Shown in pieces: positions 36,888 to 48,109 of a DNA stretch of 64,000 nucleotides. Origin of the DNA: Panagrolaimus kolymaensis (taxonomy: Eukaryota > Nematoda > Chromadorea > Rhabditida > Panagrolaimidae). Position 1 is the first letter of the stretch; each line of letters starts with the position of its first letter. The position numbers and the translations under genes are program-made. The stretch spans positions 1,984,001-2,048,000 of the forward strand of contig JAJQJQ010000009.1 of assembly GCA_028622995.1 (NCBI GenBank), written 5' to 3'. The notes under the pieces were generated by a model. It was not told the origin of the DNA, ran no database searches, and was given only the letters and a program-made list of their open reading frames with translations.

Positions 36888-39490
36888 TTAATCGACATCC
36901 ATAGCATTTTCACCATTTATATTATCATTTTGATTTTGGATTTCATTCCATATAATTTCTGAAAAACAAAAAAACTTTAATAATTTAAATTCTTTTTTAA
37001 GCCATAAGAAAAAAAGAAAAAAAGAAAGAAAAGAAAACGGAAAATTGCAATTACATTTTTTTTTAATATTTTGAACCCAAATAAGAATAAGAAAAAATAT
37101 ATAAGGAAAGCGAAACCATAGCCGTCCGTTAGTGGCTTTCGCAGCAGCTACTCTCTTTTTTTTTACTGATGGCTGCCATTTTTTTCTTTTCTTTTTTTGC
37201 GTGGAGTGGTGGGGCTTTTGGCACGGAATATTCCTCTCCTCACTCATGGCAAGAGACATTCTTTAAGCTAGCTTTCTTTAGAAAAAATAAAAAAGGTTCA
37301 TTTTTCAACACTTTAAATTTATCATTTTTTTCAACAAAAAAAAAGCAAAAAGGGCAAAGTTTCTTTTTCACGCGAGAACATTTTTTTTGTTTTGTTTTCA
37401 ACAAATGAGCTCCAATCAATTTGTGTTGCTCGCTTGTTTATTTTTATTTTTTTGCGTGCGCTAATCAATTTTTTGTTTTCTTTTAAAGCACCAACCTTTC
37501 CATTCTTCAATAGTTCGAGCGGCGTCATTTTGATCATCAATATTAAATGGATGTTTCGCCACTGGTTCATCGGAAGGTAAATGATGTTCTTGAACGTATG
37601 GATGTTTTAAAGCTTCTTCAACAGAAATTCTGCAAAATAAAATAAAAAAAGTAATAAAACTAATTAAAAGTTTATGAAAAAAATGTTTATAAAATGAGAA
37701 AAAGAAAAAAACGTGCTTTTTTGTTTACTCTCAAAACTTTTTCTGACCTTTTAACTTTCTTTACAACACGAAAACCCAGTCGCGGTATAAAAAAAAACTA
37801 ATTATAAAAAAATATTATAAAAAGACTAATCCCATGGGTTGGGTTTTGACAATTTTCCAAAATACATAAAACAAACATTTTTTAAGTAATATATTTTAAT
37901 AAAAAAAATTTATATTTATTCAGCTGGGGTAATTTTTTAGTTTTAAAACCAAGAGGATTCTCAAATAAAAAAATCTGAGTACTCATCTTCATTCACGCAC
38001 GTCGTATTCGTTTTTTGATCATTTTTTTCTAAAAAAGTTTCAAAAAAAAAACTAAAAGGCTACTTTATTTAATTTTTGTTTTGAAACGAAAAAGAACAAA
38101 AAAAGAACAAAAAAACTTTTTTGTTCATGGAGTATAATTTTTAACGGTCAAAGATTACATAAATAAAACGACGTCGTTTCCACTTTGTCGTCGTCGTCTA
38201 AAATAATAACACGCGTATCAAAACAAGAAAACTTGTGAATCAATCAAAAATGTTATTATTTTTTTTTTTCACTCCCGCTTTTTTTCTTATCAAAAATTTT
38301 TTTTTCTAACATACGCTGAACAAAAAATTTTTTCTTTGATGTTTGTTTTTGTTTGACATACCTTCGATCAGGATCTAAAACCAGAAATTTATCTAATAAA
38401 TCTATAGCATCATTAGGTTGACCAACAAAAAATTTATTAAAATCTTGTCTAATTCGTCCTTCACCCATTCGTTCAACCACAGAACGCATTGCCGCGGAAT
38501 TGGATGATTCAATTTTATCTAATAATTCATTATCGGGAGCACCACATAATTCTACGATTAATTTATATTGTTCCATTGCTAAAAAAATTTAAACTTTTTT
38601 TATGACTTTTTTAAGAAATTTTTTTTTACCTTCAGAACCTCGAAATAGCACTTCGCCTGTAAGTAATTCAGCCATGATGCACCCCACAGACCATAAATCT
38701 GCTTTAGCATTATAACTAACATTATTCCAATAAATAACTTCTGGACTTCGATACCATCGGGAAATAACATATGCCGTGAGATTATCACCAGTTTGAGATA
38801 CAGTTCGAGCCAACCCAAAATCCAATACTGTTATATCACAATCACCGGAAATGGCTAGATTACTGGGCTTTAAATCTCTATGAATCACATTTGCAGAATG
38901 AAGATATTTTAAAGCTCGAAGAATTTGATATACAATATATTTAATGTGACTAGCTTGCAATAAATTACAATGGCTTGATTTTTGTTTATCCAATACATTT
39001 TTAAGGCTTAATCCAGCGTATCGGGTTACAATATATCTGAAACCCCCGTAAAAATTAATAAAAATTATTTTTAATTTTAAGCGAGTAAGCTTACACATTT
39101 CTAAGATTGGCAAGAGAAGTATCAGGAGTATACATTTCAACAAATCGAATAACATTTTCATGATTCATAAGTTGTAAAAGTTTAAATTCACGATAAAGTC
39201 TTCGAGCTTTTATAATAGAATCAAATGGAAGATGCATTTTTTTTACTGCGAGATCTACATATCCATTAGGCATATCTGGGCATTCTTCGTGAACCAAACT
39301 ATAAAAAAAAAATAAAAAATAAAAAAAAGGGTATAAAACAATTTTCACGTTGAACAACTTACATAACATTTCCATAATTTCCACTACCAAGATATTCATG
39401 AAATTCAAATTCGCGTGGTATTGTAAATTCTATAGTTTGATGATTTACTACGTAATATTCCCTAACTGGTAATGGGTCAGAAGAAGACAT
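36888..39490 (-). CDS. pmk-3: Divergent p38-family MAP kinase
   Basis: Start at 39490 (MSSSDPLPVREYYVVNHQ), stop at 36888. Kinase landmarks: LGSGNYGNV loop, VDLAVKKMHLPF lysine, [55 protein letters not shown] then RISVEEALKHPYVQEH, ending in an acidic NGENAMDVD. The activation motif reads LTAYVISRWYR: TxY is kept but the middle residue is Ala rather than the Gly of p38, and VATRWYR is VISRWYR. This resembles the more divergent nematode p38 paralogues, so I assign it tentatively to pmk-3. A ~730-bp intron (about 37630-38360) and a ~530-bp intron before the last exon hold only low-complexity sequence. Confidence 0.82.
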
Positions 39491-39880
39491 TGAATATAAT
39501 AAAACAGCTGAAAAAAAATATGGGTATGAATTACTTTAAAAATGACGCACAAAAATATGTTTTAAAAAAGTAAATAAATAAGTCGATTTTCAACGAATAT
39601 TTTGAAAACTAAGAAAAAAAATAAGAAAATTTAAAGCTTTGTTTAATTTTAAGGCACAAACATATTTGGCAATTATTATGGCATAAAAAAATACATACAA
39701 CTAAAAAAATTATAGATGGCAAGAAAAAGATTAAAAAGACACTCTGGGTTTTTGTTGTTTAATTTGACTAGGAAAAATTATTTGTTAAGATCATGAAATT
39801 TGGCTAAAAAATTTAAAGCATTTAAAGAAGAATTAAGGCACTTGAAAAACATTTTTGTATTGCAACAACTAAAAAAGTTG
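39491..39880. other. Short intergenic gap
   Basis: 390 bp between the divergent p38 gene start and the 3' end of the two-TM gene; no feature seen. Confidence 0.4.
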
Positions 39881-41298
39881 TCATCGATCATAATCATAAA
39901 CAGCGCTACTGTCTTGTCGATGCCGACGATTTCTCTGATGTCCAAGAGATTTAGCTCTTCGTTGTGAAGCAGTCATAGAAATAATCGATGATTGCCTTCG
40001 ATTTTCTTCCATTGCAGCTGCAGCAGAATCAGCTCGATAATTTGTGAATGTTGTGCCCAAATCTTGAGTGGATGCAGTTGGTTGGGGCAATCTAAAACAC
40101 AAAACAATAATTTTTTGAAAAGCAGGCGAAAGAAATTCATTTTTGGGATTTAAGTAACTTACTTTGACATTGATACAGCTCTTAAAGTATTATATGGGCT
40201 TCCAAGAAAAACACCACTAGGAGATCGCCCATGAAGAGAAAGAGTCGAACAACCGGGCACTCTAAAAATCAAACAATTTTTTTAAGGAAACCAAATTATA
40301 AAAAATAATGTTAGCTTACACTGGTGGAAAAAGTTTCATTTCAGCATGTGGATCCACAACATTACTAACAGCATATTTATTTTTTAGGACTGGATATGCT
40401 GGAGGTGGTAAAGGTTGATATGGATCTGGAACATATATGGCTCGAGGTTGTTGAGTATGGGTGGTGTATATGGTCACACTAGCAGGTTGGCCTCGATGAT
40501 GATAATGTCGAAGCCTTTCATTCAGAAACTAAACCCAAAAATCAAAGTTTAAGCTTCAAAAAATTTCTATCGTGTGCTTCTTTTTACCTGTGAAGTATAA
40601 CAAGAACAAATCATTCCAATAAAAACTAATAAAGCTCCAATACCAAAAATTATTGGTCCAGCAACTTGAATGGGAGGAGGAAAAATAAAATCATTCGTCG
40701 TAGTTGTTTCATATGGAAATGGAAATGTCCAACCAGGCCATTTCCAAAATGGAGAATCATATTGCACAAAATAACCCAAATATATCATTAAAGCTCCTCC
40801 AATAAATAGGAATACACCAAATGCCCAAACACATACAACGCTGGATGATCCACGAAATTTACTAAAAAAAGCAACAAAAAAAAGTTATTTCAAAGCTTCC
40901 AAAAACAATTAATAACTAACTTGGTTCGATAAGGAAAAAATCCAAATTGAGCTGGATATAAGACATCCCAACCTTTAGGATAATAATAAAAGAATGGATC
41001 TCTTTGAGCCATGGGTCCATAATGTAAAACTCTTTGATTTCCCGTCCATTGATTAGGATCAAGGTCATCTGGGCCTGCTTGAATCATTTCATCTTTTTTA
41101 TGCAACATTTGATGGAATTTATCTAAATTAATATTCTTTATAATTCAAAAGTTTGTAATTCAAAAACTAACTATGAGTTCTCTTCTTTCGTTTAGCTGTA
41201 TGATTGACAGTTTGTGAAGAAAATAATAAATGTGTTCGAACCCGCTCTGGAGCACCTGCAACTGCAGCACCATGAAAGCCTTGGCGCGATCTTGGCAT
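39881..41298 (-). CDS. Two-pass membrane protein, TMEM200-like layout (unidentified)
   Basis: About seven exons; stop at 39881-39883. The ATG at 41298 immediately follows a TTTAG acceptor; another ATG at 41349 directly precedes a GT donor and would add one Met in frame, so the true start is one of these. Features in order: basic N-terminus (TAKRKKRTH), FHQMLHKKDEMIQAGPDDLD, an aromatic segment, TM1 (VVCVWAFGVFLFIGGALMIYLGYF), an extracellular loop rich in Trp/Pro/Thr, TM2 (IQVAGPIIFGIGALLVFIGMIC), then a long cytoplasmic tail with LPPPAYPV and a C-terminal Arg/Ser-rich region ending YDYDR. Two close TM helices with the second in a VAGPIIFGIG context resemble TMEM200-type proteins, but I cannot confirm this. 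It lies head to head with isp-1. Confidence 0.65.
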
Positions 41299-41349
41299 CT
41301 AAAGAAATATTTTAATAAAAGAAGTTAAAAAGCTTATTTGACAAACCAT

Positions 41350-42174
41350 TTTGATGGAAACCTTTTAGTTTGATTCCAGATGCCAAGGTATGCAAATAAA
41401 AAATAGGCTAATATACCCTAAAGCGCTATAAAATCAAACACCAAATTAGTAATAAAAACTTTAATATTTGGGACAATCGATACTAATAAATTTTTGGGAA
41501 ATAATACATATGACTTTTCATTGGTCAAAAAAAAAGGAAAAATAGAAAGTTGTAAAAGAAAAATAATTATAAATTATAAATCATAACGCGGAACTTTTTT
41601 TACAGCATATTTCTCTCATTTCTCTTTTATTACTTTGCCAAAAAATTTAATGACGCTTATTTTTTAAAACAAAACATAAAAAGATCACATCTGTTAGTTT
41701 TAGTTCAACAGAAAAAAATAGAAAAAGAAAATGAACGATGAATGTTATTATTCACCCAAGCAAAATGAAGAAAAGCAACCAAAAACATGGAACAAAAAAA
41801 AACAAGTGCGACGACGACACACGAATGAATGAAAAAAGAAAATTTGCGTCTTCATTGGTTTTAACACGAAATCTTTAACACTCAAACAAAAAAAACTTCA
41901 GAGTTTTGAGCATTTTTCATTCATTTTTTTTTTGTTTGCGTGAAGCAGCAACAACATCGTCGCCTGAAATCTTCTTCTTTTTTTGCGTGTACGTATTTTC
42001 GTTTATTTCCAAATCACTTCTTTTAATCCCTAAAAAAGACTCTAATTTGTTATCCGACCTTTATGTACTTGCGGTTTCATTTTTGTACTTCTTTGTTAAT
42101 CTTACTCGTGCTTCGTGCTATTGTTATTTTATTTATGTCGAAACCAAAATTATTACTGTTTTTTTCTTTTTCAG
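41350..42174. promoter_or_regulatory. Bidirectional promoter region
   Basis: 825 bp between divergent genes (two-TM protein on minus, isp-1 on plus). No coding feature; the ORF at 41906-42247 is a shadow overlapping isp-1 exon 1. The plus side ends in a TTTTTCTTTTTCAG acceptor at 42174 directly before the isp-1 ATG, consistent with trans-splicing. Confidence 0.5.
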
Positions 42175-43092
42175 ATGGCAACGAGTATTGTTCTTCCATT
42201 CATCAAGAACGCTGCCTCCAAAGCAAGTAACTTGGCAATCACTGTAAGTTTCCTTTATTATCCTTTCTTTAACTTCTTTCATGGCCTTTTTCTATTCAGG
42301 CTGCCTCACAATTAACTTCTCAACGTGCTGCTCACACAGATGTCGAATTTCCAAACTTTGATTCTTATCGACATGATTCAACTAAAGATCCTACTCAACC
42401 TGCACGTGCTTCTGAAGATGAGCGTCGTGCAATGCCAATCGGGGCTGTCTATGGAGGTAATCAATATAAAGCAAAGCATCTTTATACATATACTTATATC
42501 TTCATATATTTTAGTTGGTGGTATGATTACTTTAATGGCTGGAAAAGAAATTGTTCAAACTCTCGTATCATACAAAGCTATGGCAGCTGATCAACGTGCT
42601 TTAGCTGCTATTGAAATCAAATTATCTGATGTTCCAGAAGGTCAAGTAAGTAGTGCTTTGTTTGTTGAATATATATGCTCATCGTCTATTCTTTTAGACT
42701 AAAACATTCGAATGGCGTGGTAAGCCTGTCTTCGTTAAACATCGTACTCCACAAGAAATCAAACGTGAAAAATCTGTTAATGTTTCTGAACTTCGTCATC
42801 CTGAAACTGATGATCAACGTGTCCAAAAAGATGAATGGTCTATCGTAATTGGTGTATGTACTCATTTGGGTTGTGTCCCTATTGGTATGTTCTTTATTTT
42901 ACGTATATATATATAACTTTCATCGTGGATTATATTTTAGCTAATGCTGGTGATTTCGGTGGTTACTATTGCCCATGTCATGGTTCTCATTATGATGGTT
43001 CTGGTCGCATTCGTAAAGGTCCTGCTCCTCTCAACTTACATGTTCCTGCTTACTCTTTCAAGGATGATATCGTTGTCATCGGCTCAAGCTAA
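42175..43092 (+). CDS. isp-1: Rieske iron-sulfur subunit of mitochondrial complex III
   Basis: Five exons (first 42175-42243, then 42300-42456, 42515-42644 and two more), about 270 residues. N-terminal mitochondrial targeting-type sequence ([19 protein letters not shown]); conserved processing-region sequence [17 protein letters not shown] helix around [20 protein letters not shown]; soluble domain with [25 protein letters not shown] and [22 protein letters not shown]. The Cys/His pairs of the two motifs bind the 2Fe-2S cluster, and the two extra Cys form the family disulfide. It transfers electrons from ubiquinol to cytochrome c1. Introns are short (about 55-60 bp). Confidence 0.96.
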
Positions 43093-44558
43093 AAAGTTCA
43101 ACTTTGAGTTATGTTCTGATCGTGTGTTTAACATTTAGGATAAAGTGGGATAACATAATTAGTGAATAAAGAATAAATAAACTATTTTGTACAAACTTTA
43201 CTTGTGTAACGAGATGGAGAAATATATTTGGATAATGTGATGTTTTTGCAAGCGATACATGGATACTTACAGTAGTTTTTCCATGATTAAAAGAACGATG
43301 ATAAGCCTTTCCAAATACAAATGATGGCTGTTATAATTGCATAATTGTTTTGTATATCTTGAATATGCTATGCTTGGCTTAATTTAGTTATACTTTTTTT
43401 GTTAGTCAAACATGATTATTAGGATGTGTTAATTTTCTTCTTGGTAGATTATGATTGGTGTCATGCAATGTTTTTATTGTGAAGTGAATTTGTAAGGGGC
43501 TGATCATTGATGGAGTTAATTGGTAACTATAGCTTTGTCAATGGCATCATTGTAGAAGCTTATGAAGCAACATGTTTTGACTTAAAATGGCTACTTGGCT
43601 TATTCCTTTCAACCATTACAGTGCTACTATGAATTTTTTACCTTTATAATTTTAATCCGAAAGTTTTATCTTTGTTCTTTCATTGATTCTTGTAACAATG
43701 CATGTAAATATTTAACTTCAAAGTACTGTACATAACCATAATTTTTTTTATCAAGCTAACAAATTTAGTTATGCCTACAAGTGACTAGTCACCACAATTT
43801 TAGGATTTATTAAATTCCCTTCCAAAAATAGAATGATGAGAAGCTTTTTTGTCACTCATACCAACTCGAATATGATATTATTGGCTTTCAGCCATCGACT
43901 ACGTATTTAACTTTCATTGAAGTATTCTACTAAAAAGAAGGGTTTAGAAACACAAGAAAATTACTTTGATTAATTTTTAGTGATAAATCAATAAGACGAA
44001 AACATTATCCATCTTTCTCACTCAATTAGAAAACAGATCACTTCTTAACGATGGCATGTTTTGTTTTTAACCTTTTTGCCATTAGTTTGAGTTAAATTAG
44101 ACGGCGAAGACGACGGACAACAGGGATAACATGTAACGAAATGAGATGAGAGAGTCATGCATGCTGTTGTCTTTGTTGCTTGTGCTCACAGGTGTATGTG
44201 AAACGACTGAATAAGAAAAAAATATGAAATTAAAAAGAATTTGTGGGAGAAAAGAGAAAGAAAAAAAACAACGCACAACCACCAACAACGACAACAAGTG
44301 AGAGTGAGCCAAATAGTTTTTTTTATTAGTTTGCATTGCATTGCACGGACGGCTCAAAGGAGTTTTTTTTTCTGCAGAAAAAAAAAGAAAGGTTATCGAA
44401 AACAACAAATATGTGTTGTTACATTTATTTTTCTATTTTTCTATTTATTGATTTATTTTGTATTTTTTTATTTATTTCTTCACGCAAAACTTATCATCTT
44501 TTTTGATTTATTAGTAATTATCTTGTCTAAAGTTTTCAAGTTTTCAGAAACGACCAAA
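43093..44558. other. Intergenic region between isp-1 and synaptophysin gene
   Basis: 1.47 kb. The isp-1 3' flank (to about 44000) is less A/T-monotonous than other spacers but has no open frame. An acceptor-like TTTTCAG at 44547 lies 11 nt before the next ATG. Confidence 0.45.
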
Positions 44559-45566
44559 ATGCACATAGGCAGTTTTGATATTGAACAGCTCAAAGTTCCT
44601 TTGGGATTTATTAAACTTGTGCAAATTGTAAGTCGTTTTCCAAAAAAAAAAAATTATTTATTTATTAATTACTTTGTTGACTTTTAAATTTATTTTAGCC
44701 ATTGGCTTTAATCACATATGCCGCCCTTCATGGATGGAGATTTGATTTGAGTGTTATTTGCCCAGAGGATGATCCAAAAAAATACAAGCACCAATATGAA
44801 ACTGGTTCTTTCAGGTATATATATATATATATATTTTTTTTAAATGAAAAAGCTTTAATTTAATTCTGTTGGTTAATTTTTACAGCCTTTCAACAATTGC
44901 ATATAAAAATTGTTCGGATATTGAAACTTATTTATTTCCTGAATCATTTGGTGGTTCATCTGGATTTGTTGGATTTGTTTCAATTGTTTCAATAATGTTT
45001 TGCATGGTTATGCTTTTCATTTATCTTTATCGATGGGATGCATATGTTGGAGATGATAGACTTCCAAGACTTGTAAGAAAAATGATTAAATTCCATTTTG
45101 GTCACACTAATCAGAGAGATTATAATTTTTAAGGATACTGGAATCACAATTCTTTTATCATTTTTCTGGTTTATTTCATTTTGGGCATGGTGGAGATATT
45201 CTTTAGCTCTTGAGGCAATGACCACGTAAGTAACCCAAAGTTTTCAGTATAGCTTTCATCTTTGGCTTGTTTTTAGCCCTGAGAATGTTCAAAAGCTATC
45301 AGAAGACCAGCATTTTTGTCTTGAATCAGCTGGATGTAAATTGAAATCTTATGCCATGTATGCTCCGGTTAATGTATCAGTCGTAAGCTCCTTACTTCCC
45401 AAGAAAAAATATTTTAACTCTGTTTTTTTTTTAGTTAGCTGCCCTTGGAAATATTATTCTTTTTTCATATAATATTTGGATCGTTTACAAAGAAACCATT
45501 TGGTTCCGACAAAGACAAATGAATCAACAACCTCATATGGCTGAACCTAATATTGTTCTTGGCTAA
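44559..45566 (+). CDS. sph-1: Synaptophysin-family four-TM vesicle protein
   Basis: Six exons; start ATG at 44559 after a TTTTCAG acceptor, stop at 45566. The N-terminus has the family signature KVPLGFIKLVQIPLALITYA. Four helices follow: residues around FIKLVQIPLALITYAAL, GFVGFVSIVSIMFCMVMLFI, ITILLSFFWFISFWAWWRYSLAL and AALGNIILFSYNIWIVYKET. Lumenal loops contain paired Cys (CPEDD...NCSD; CLESAGCKLK). The cytoplasmic tail is short (MNQQPHMAEPNIVLG), without the Tyr-rich repeats of vertebrate synaptophysin. In the family these MARVEL-fold proteins reside in synaptic or other small vesicles. The C. elegans name is used by homology. Confidence 0.85.
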
Positions 45567-46529
45567 AAAAAATTTATTAAACAACTTGAATTATGTCTTT
45601 TTGTTTCGCAGCTGCCAAGCTTAAATTTTTTAATTTTTTTTGTTGGTAAAACTTAAATTTGTCTACGCCATTTATATTTTTTGGGAGTCATTTTGAACTC
45701 TCTAATTTTCATTTTTTCTTTTTACTTTAAAAAAAACATTTTCAAGATAATAACTTTTATTATTATATTTCAATCATAATCGTTTCTTTCTTTTTTCTTT
45801 TTCTCTCGTGTGTCTTAAAATATATTTTATTTAACCATATCGTAAGAATCTTTTTTTTAATATCTAACTTTATTATGCCCCAAAAAAATAGAAGTAATAA
45901 TTATAATAATAATATTTTTTAAATGCAAAGAATATACATAACTTTTTTTTCTTAATTTTTTTTTGTATTTAAATGAAAAAATAATATTGACAACAATGTT
46001 TAGCGGAAATAAAATTATTAATAAAAATAAATGCGTTTATAATTTAAATTTTTTGGGAAAAATTTATTAATATTGTTTTTTTGGACGAAAATTTTAGTTA
46101 ATTAATTAATACAATAATAAACACATCGGTTTTGTGACTTAGATTTAAAAAATAAAATAAAAATAATTAAAGACAAAGAAAATATAAAAATGCTTAAAAT
46201 ACTTATAAGAAATAAATTTGTAGTTGAAACAATCGAAAGAAAAATATATGTAGAAATGAAAAAGAATCGACTTTGTACATCATGACTAGAATTTACAGCT
46301 TTAAATGCGGCTATAATCAGCTCTTCTTGTGTTTTTTTTAAATACAGAAAAGAAAATTAATGAAAAACAAAAGAAATTCATTGCAACAATAAAATTTAAA
46401 ATGAATAGAAACAAAATAAATGAAATAAAGAGAATGATAAAATTGTAAATTTCTTTGAAAATCTAAAATGGATAAAAGCAGGCGATAAATAATTTAACTA
46501 AAAAAAGCAATCCAGTAAAAAAAGCTTTT
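45567..46529. other. Convergent intergenic region
   Basis: About 960 bp of very A/T-rich UTR-like sequence between the 3' ends of the synaptophysin gene and the SPRY gene. No other feature. Confidence 0.5.
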
Positions 46530-48109
46530 TTAAACTCGATTTACATTCACGCAAGCCGTGCACAAACCCTGCTGAAATGGTACTCCATTTATAACTAAAT
46601 TGCATCGAGAACATTTAGGTTGAAAGCTTCGTATCACATCAGGTGTAAAACTTAAATAATTATTTTTTGCTCTCATCATTGATTTTTCTGCCACTTTTCT
46701 CATTATTGGCATTGGCAAAATTTTCGCTAAAGCCCTGGAATCATTGAAATGATCCATAACTTTTGTAACGCATAAATCAAATAATGGCGGAGGGATTCCA
46801 TTATCCAAATTACTATACATATGAATTAAAATAAATTGACTTTTTTGTGCGGTGCTTGAAACCATGGGATAATAAATTTTATTATTCGTGTCAATATTAA
46901 AAAATGCAATTCCAAGTGGTTCGCCATTAAGAAAATAACTTAATGTTCCTTCAGGTCCATTAAAATACATTCCAATCAAGCTTGGTTCCCGATCAGGAAG
47001 AGATGGAATAAATTGAGAATTACAATAATCACGATATATAAATCCTTTATATGATAAACCCATGGAATTATTATCTGTTCCACCGAGAATGTCTTCAAAG
47101 TAAACGGGTGATCTCATCTGTAAATTTTTTATAAATAATTCATCTTTTTTCCCGTCGAGACAAATCCCAACTTTTCGTCTCAAAACAAATTCCAGAAATT
47201 TCGTCATAAGACAATTTTTTTCTTGTCATAAAATTTTTGATTTATGAAAATAATTTCCCAACTTACTTTTGTTTCATCTGTTCCAATTCCAAACCACATA
47301 GAAGTTCCATAACAATAAGGAATCATAATTTCCCAATATGCCCTAGTTCGAGCTGTTAATCGTTTCTCTCCTCTCGCTGCAGCTGTACCAAATGAAAAAT
47401 TTGGATGAAACATTACTGTTTGACCCTGGATTTGAGCATCGGATGTAAAATTACACTAAAAAATAAATTAAATGGCTTCTTAAATTTCGCGCAATAAAAA
47501 ATAAAATTAAAATAAATCACTCAAATAAAAAAAAAGTAGCGGCTTTTTTGTTTTGTCGGAAAAACTCTTTCTTTTATTTTTTTTTTTTTGGGTAAACTTC
47601 AAAAACAATAAAATAAATAAAAGTTGCGTAAAACAGCTGAGGCCTTTGGGATTTGTTTTACTTTACAACAACAATAGCAACTCTTTTTTTATTTAAAAAA
47701 AAGGAAAGCAGCTGGTTTTAATTTTTTTAAATTTTAAGTCAGAAAGTATTTTTAAAGAAAACTAAATAAAAATACATTAAAGTTAGATAAAAATCGAGTT
47801 CAAAAAAATTTGGATTTAAATTTTTTTTTCTATTTCTAAAAAGCATCTCCGATGAAGAAAAAAAAAACACAAATTTTCATTTCAAGAAAATATTTTATCA
47901 GATTAAAAATAACTTACAATATATGGATCACGATGCCAAGTCCAATTATCATTTTGTAAACTTTTAATTACTTCCATTGGCTTTTCCAATGATTTAGGAT
48001 GAAATTCACATTCTTCGGTGGAAGCCATTCCCGTTGAATAACAATTACACATCATCTCATAATCTTCATCTTCCATGCTGCCATTATCATCTTTAAATTC
48101 GATGGACAT
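46530..48109 (-). CDS. SPRY/SOCS-box protein, SPSB3-like
   Basis: Start at 48109, stop at 46530. Exon 1 encodes an acidic N-terminus with a Cys-containing CNCYSTGMASTEECEF segment and WTWHRDPY. After a 450-bp intron come CNFTSDAQIQGQTVMFHPNF, FSFGTAAARGEKRL and YWEIMIPYCYGTSMWFGIGTD, a clear SPRY start that follows the order of human SPSB3. The last exon has MGLSYKGFIY, IGMYFNGPEGTLSYFLNGEPLGIA, YYPMVSSTAQKSQ and a SOCS-like helix (LFDLCVTKVMDHF...LPMP). Two CxxC pairs at the C-terminus (CSRCNLVI...GLCTAC) resemble a small zinc ribbon. The junction near 47210-47265 is uncertain. Family role: substrate receptor of a cullin-RING ubiquitin ligase. Confidence 0.8.

Noticed and set aside
44097..44687. 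ORFs upstream of the synaptophysin start
   Set aside because: AT-rich frames overlapping on both strands; the plus frame only reaches exon 1 because it happens to be open upstream of the acceptor and ATG at 44559.
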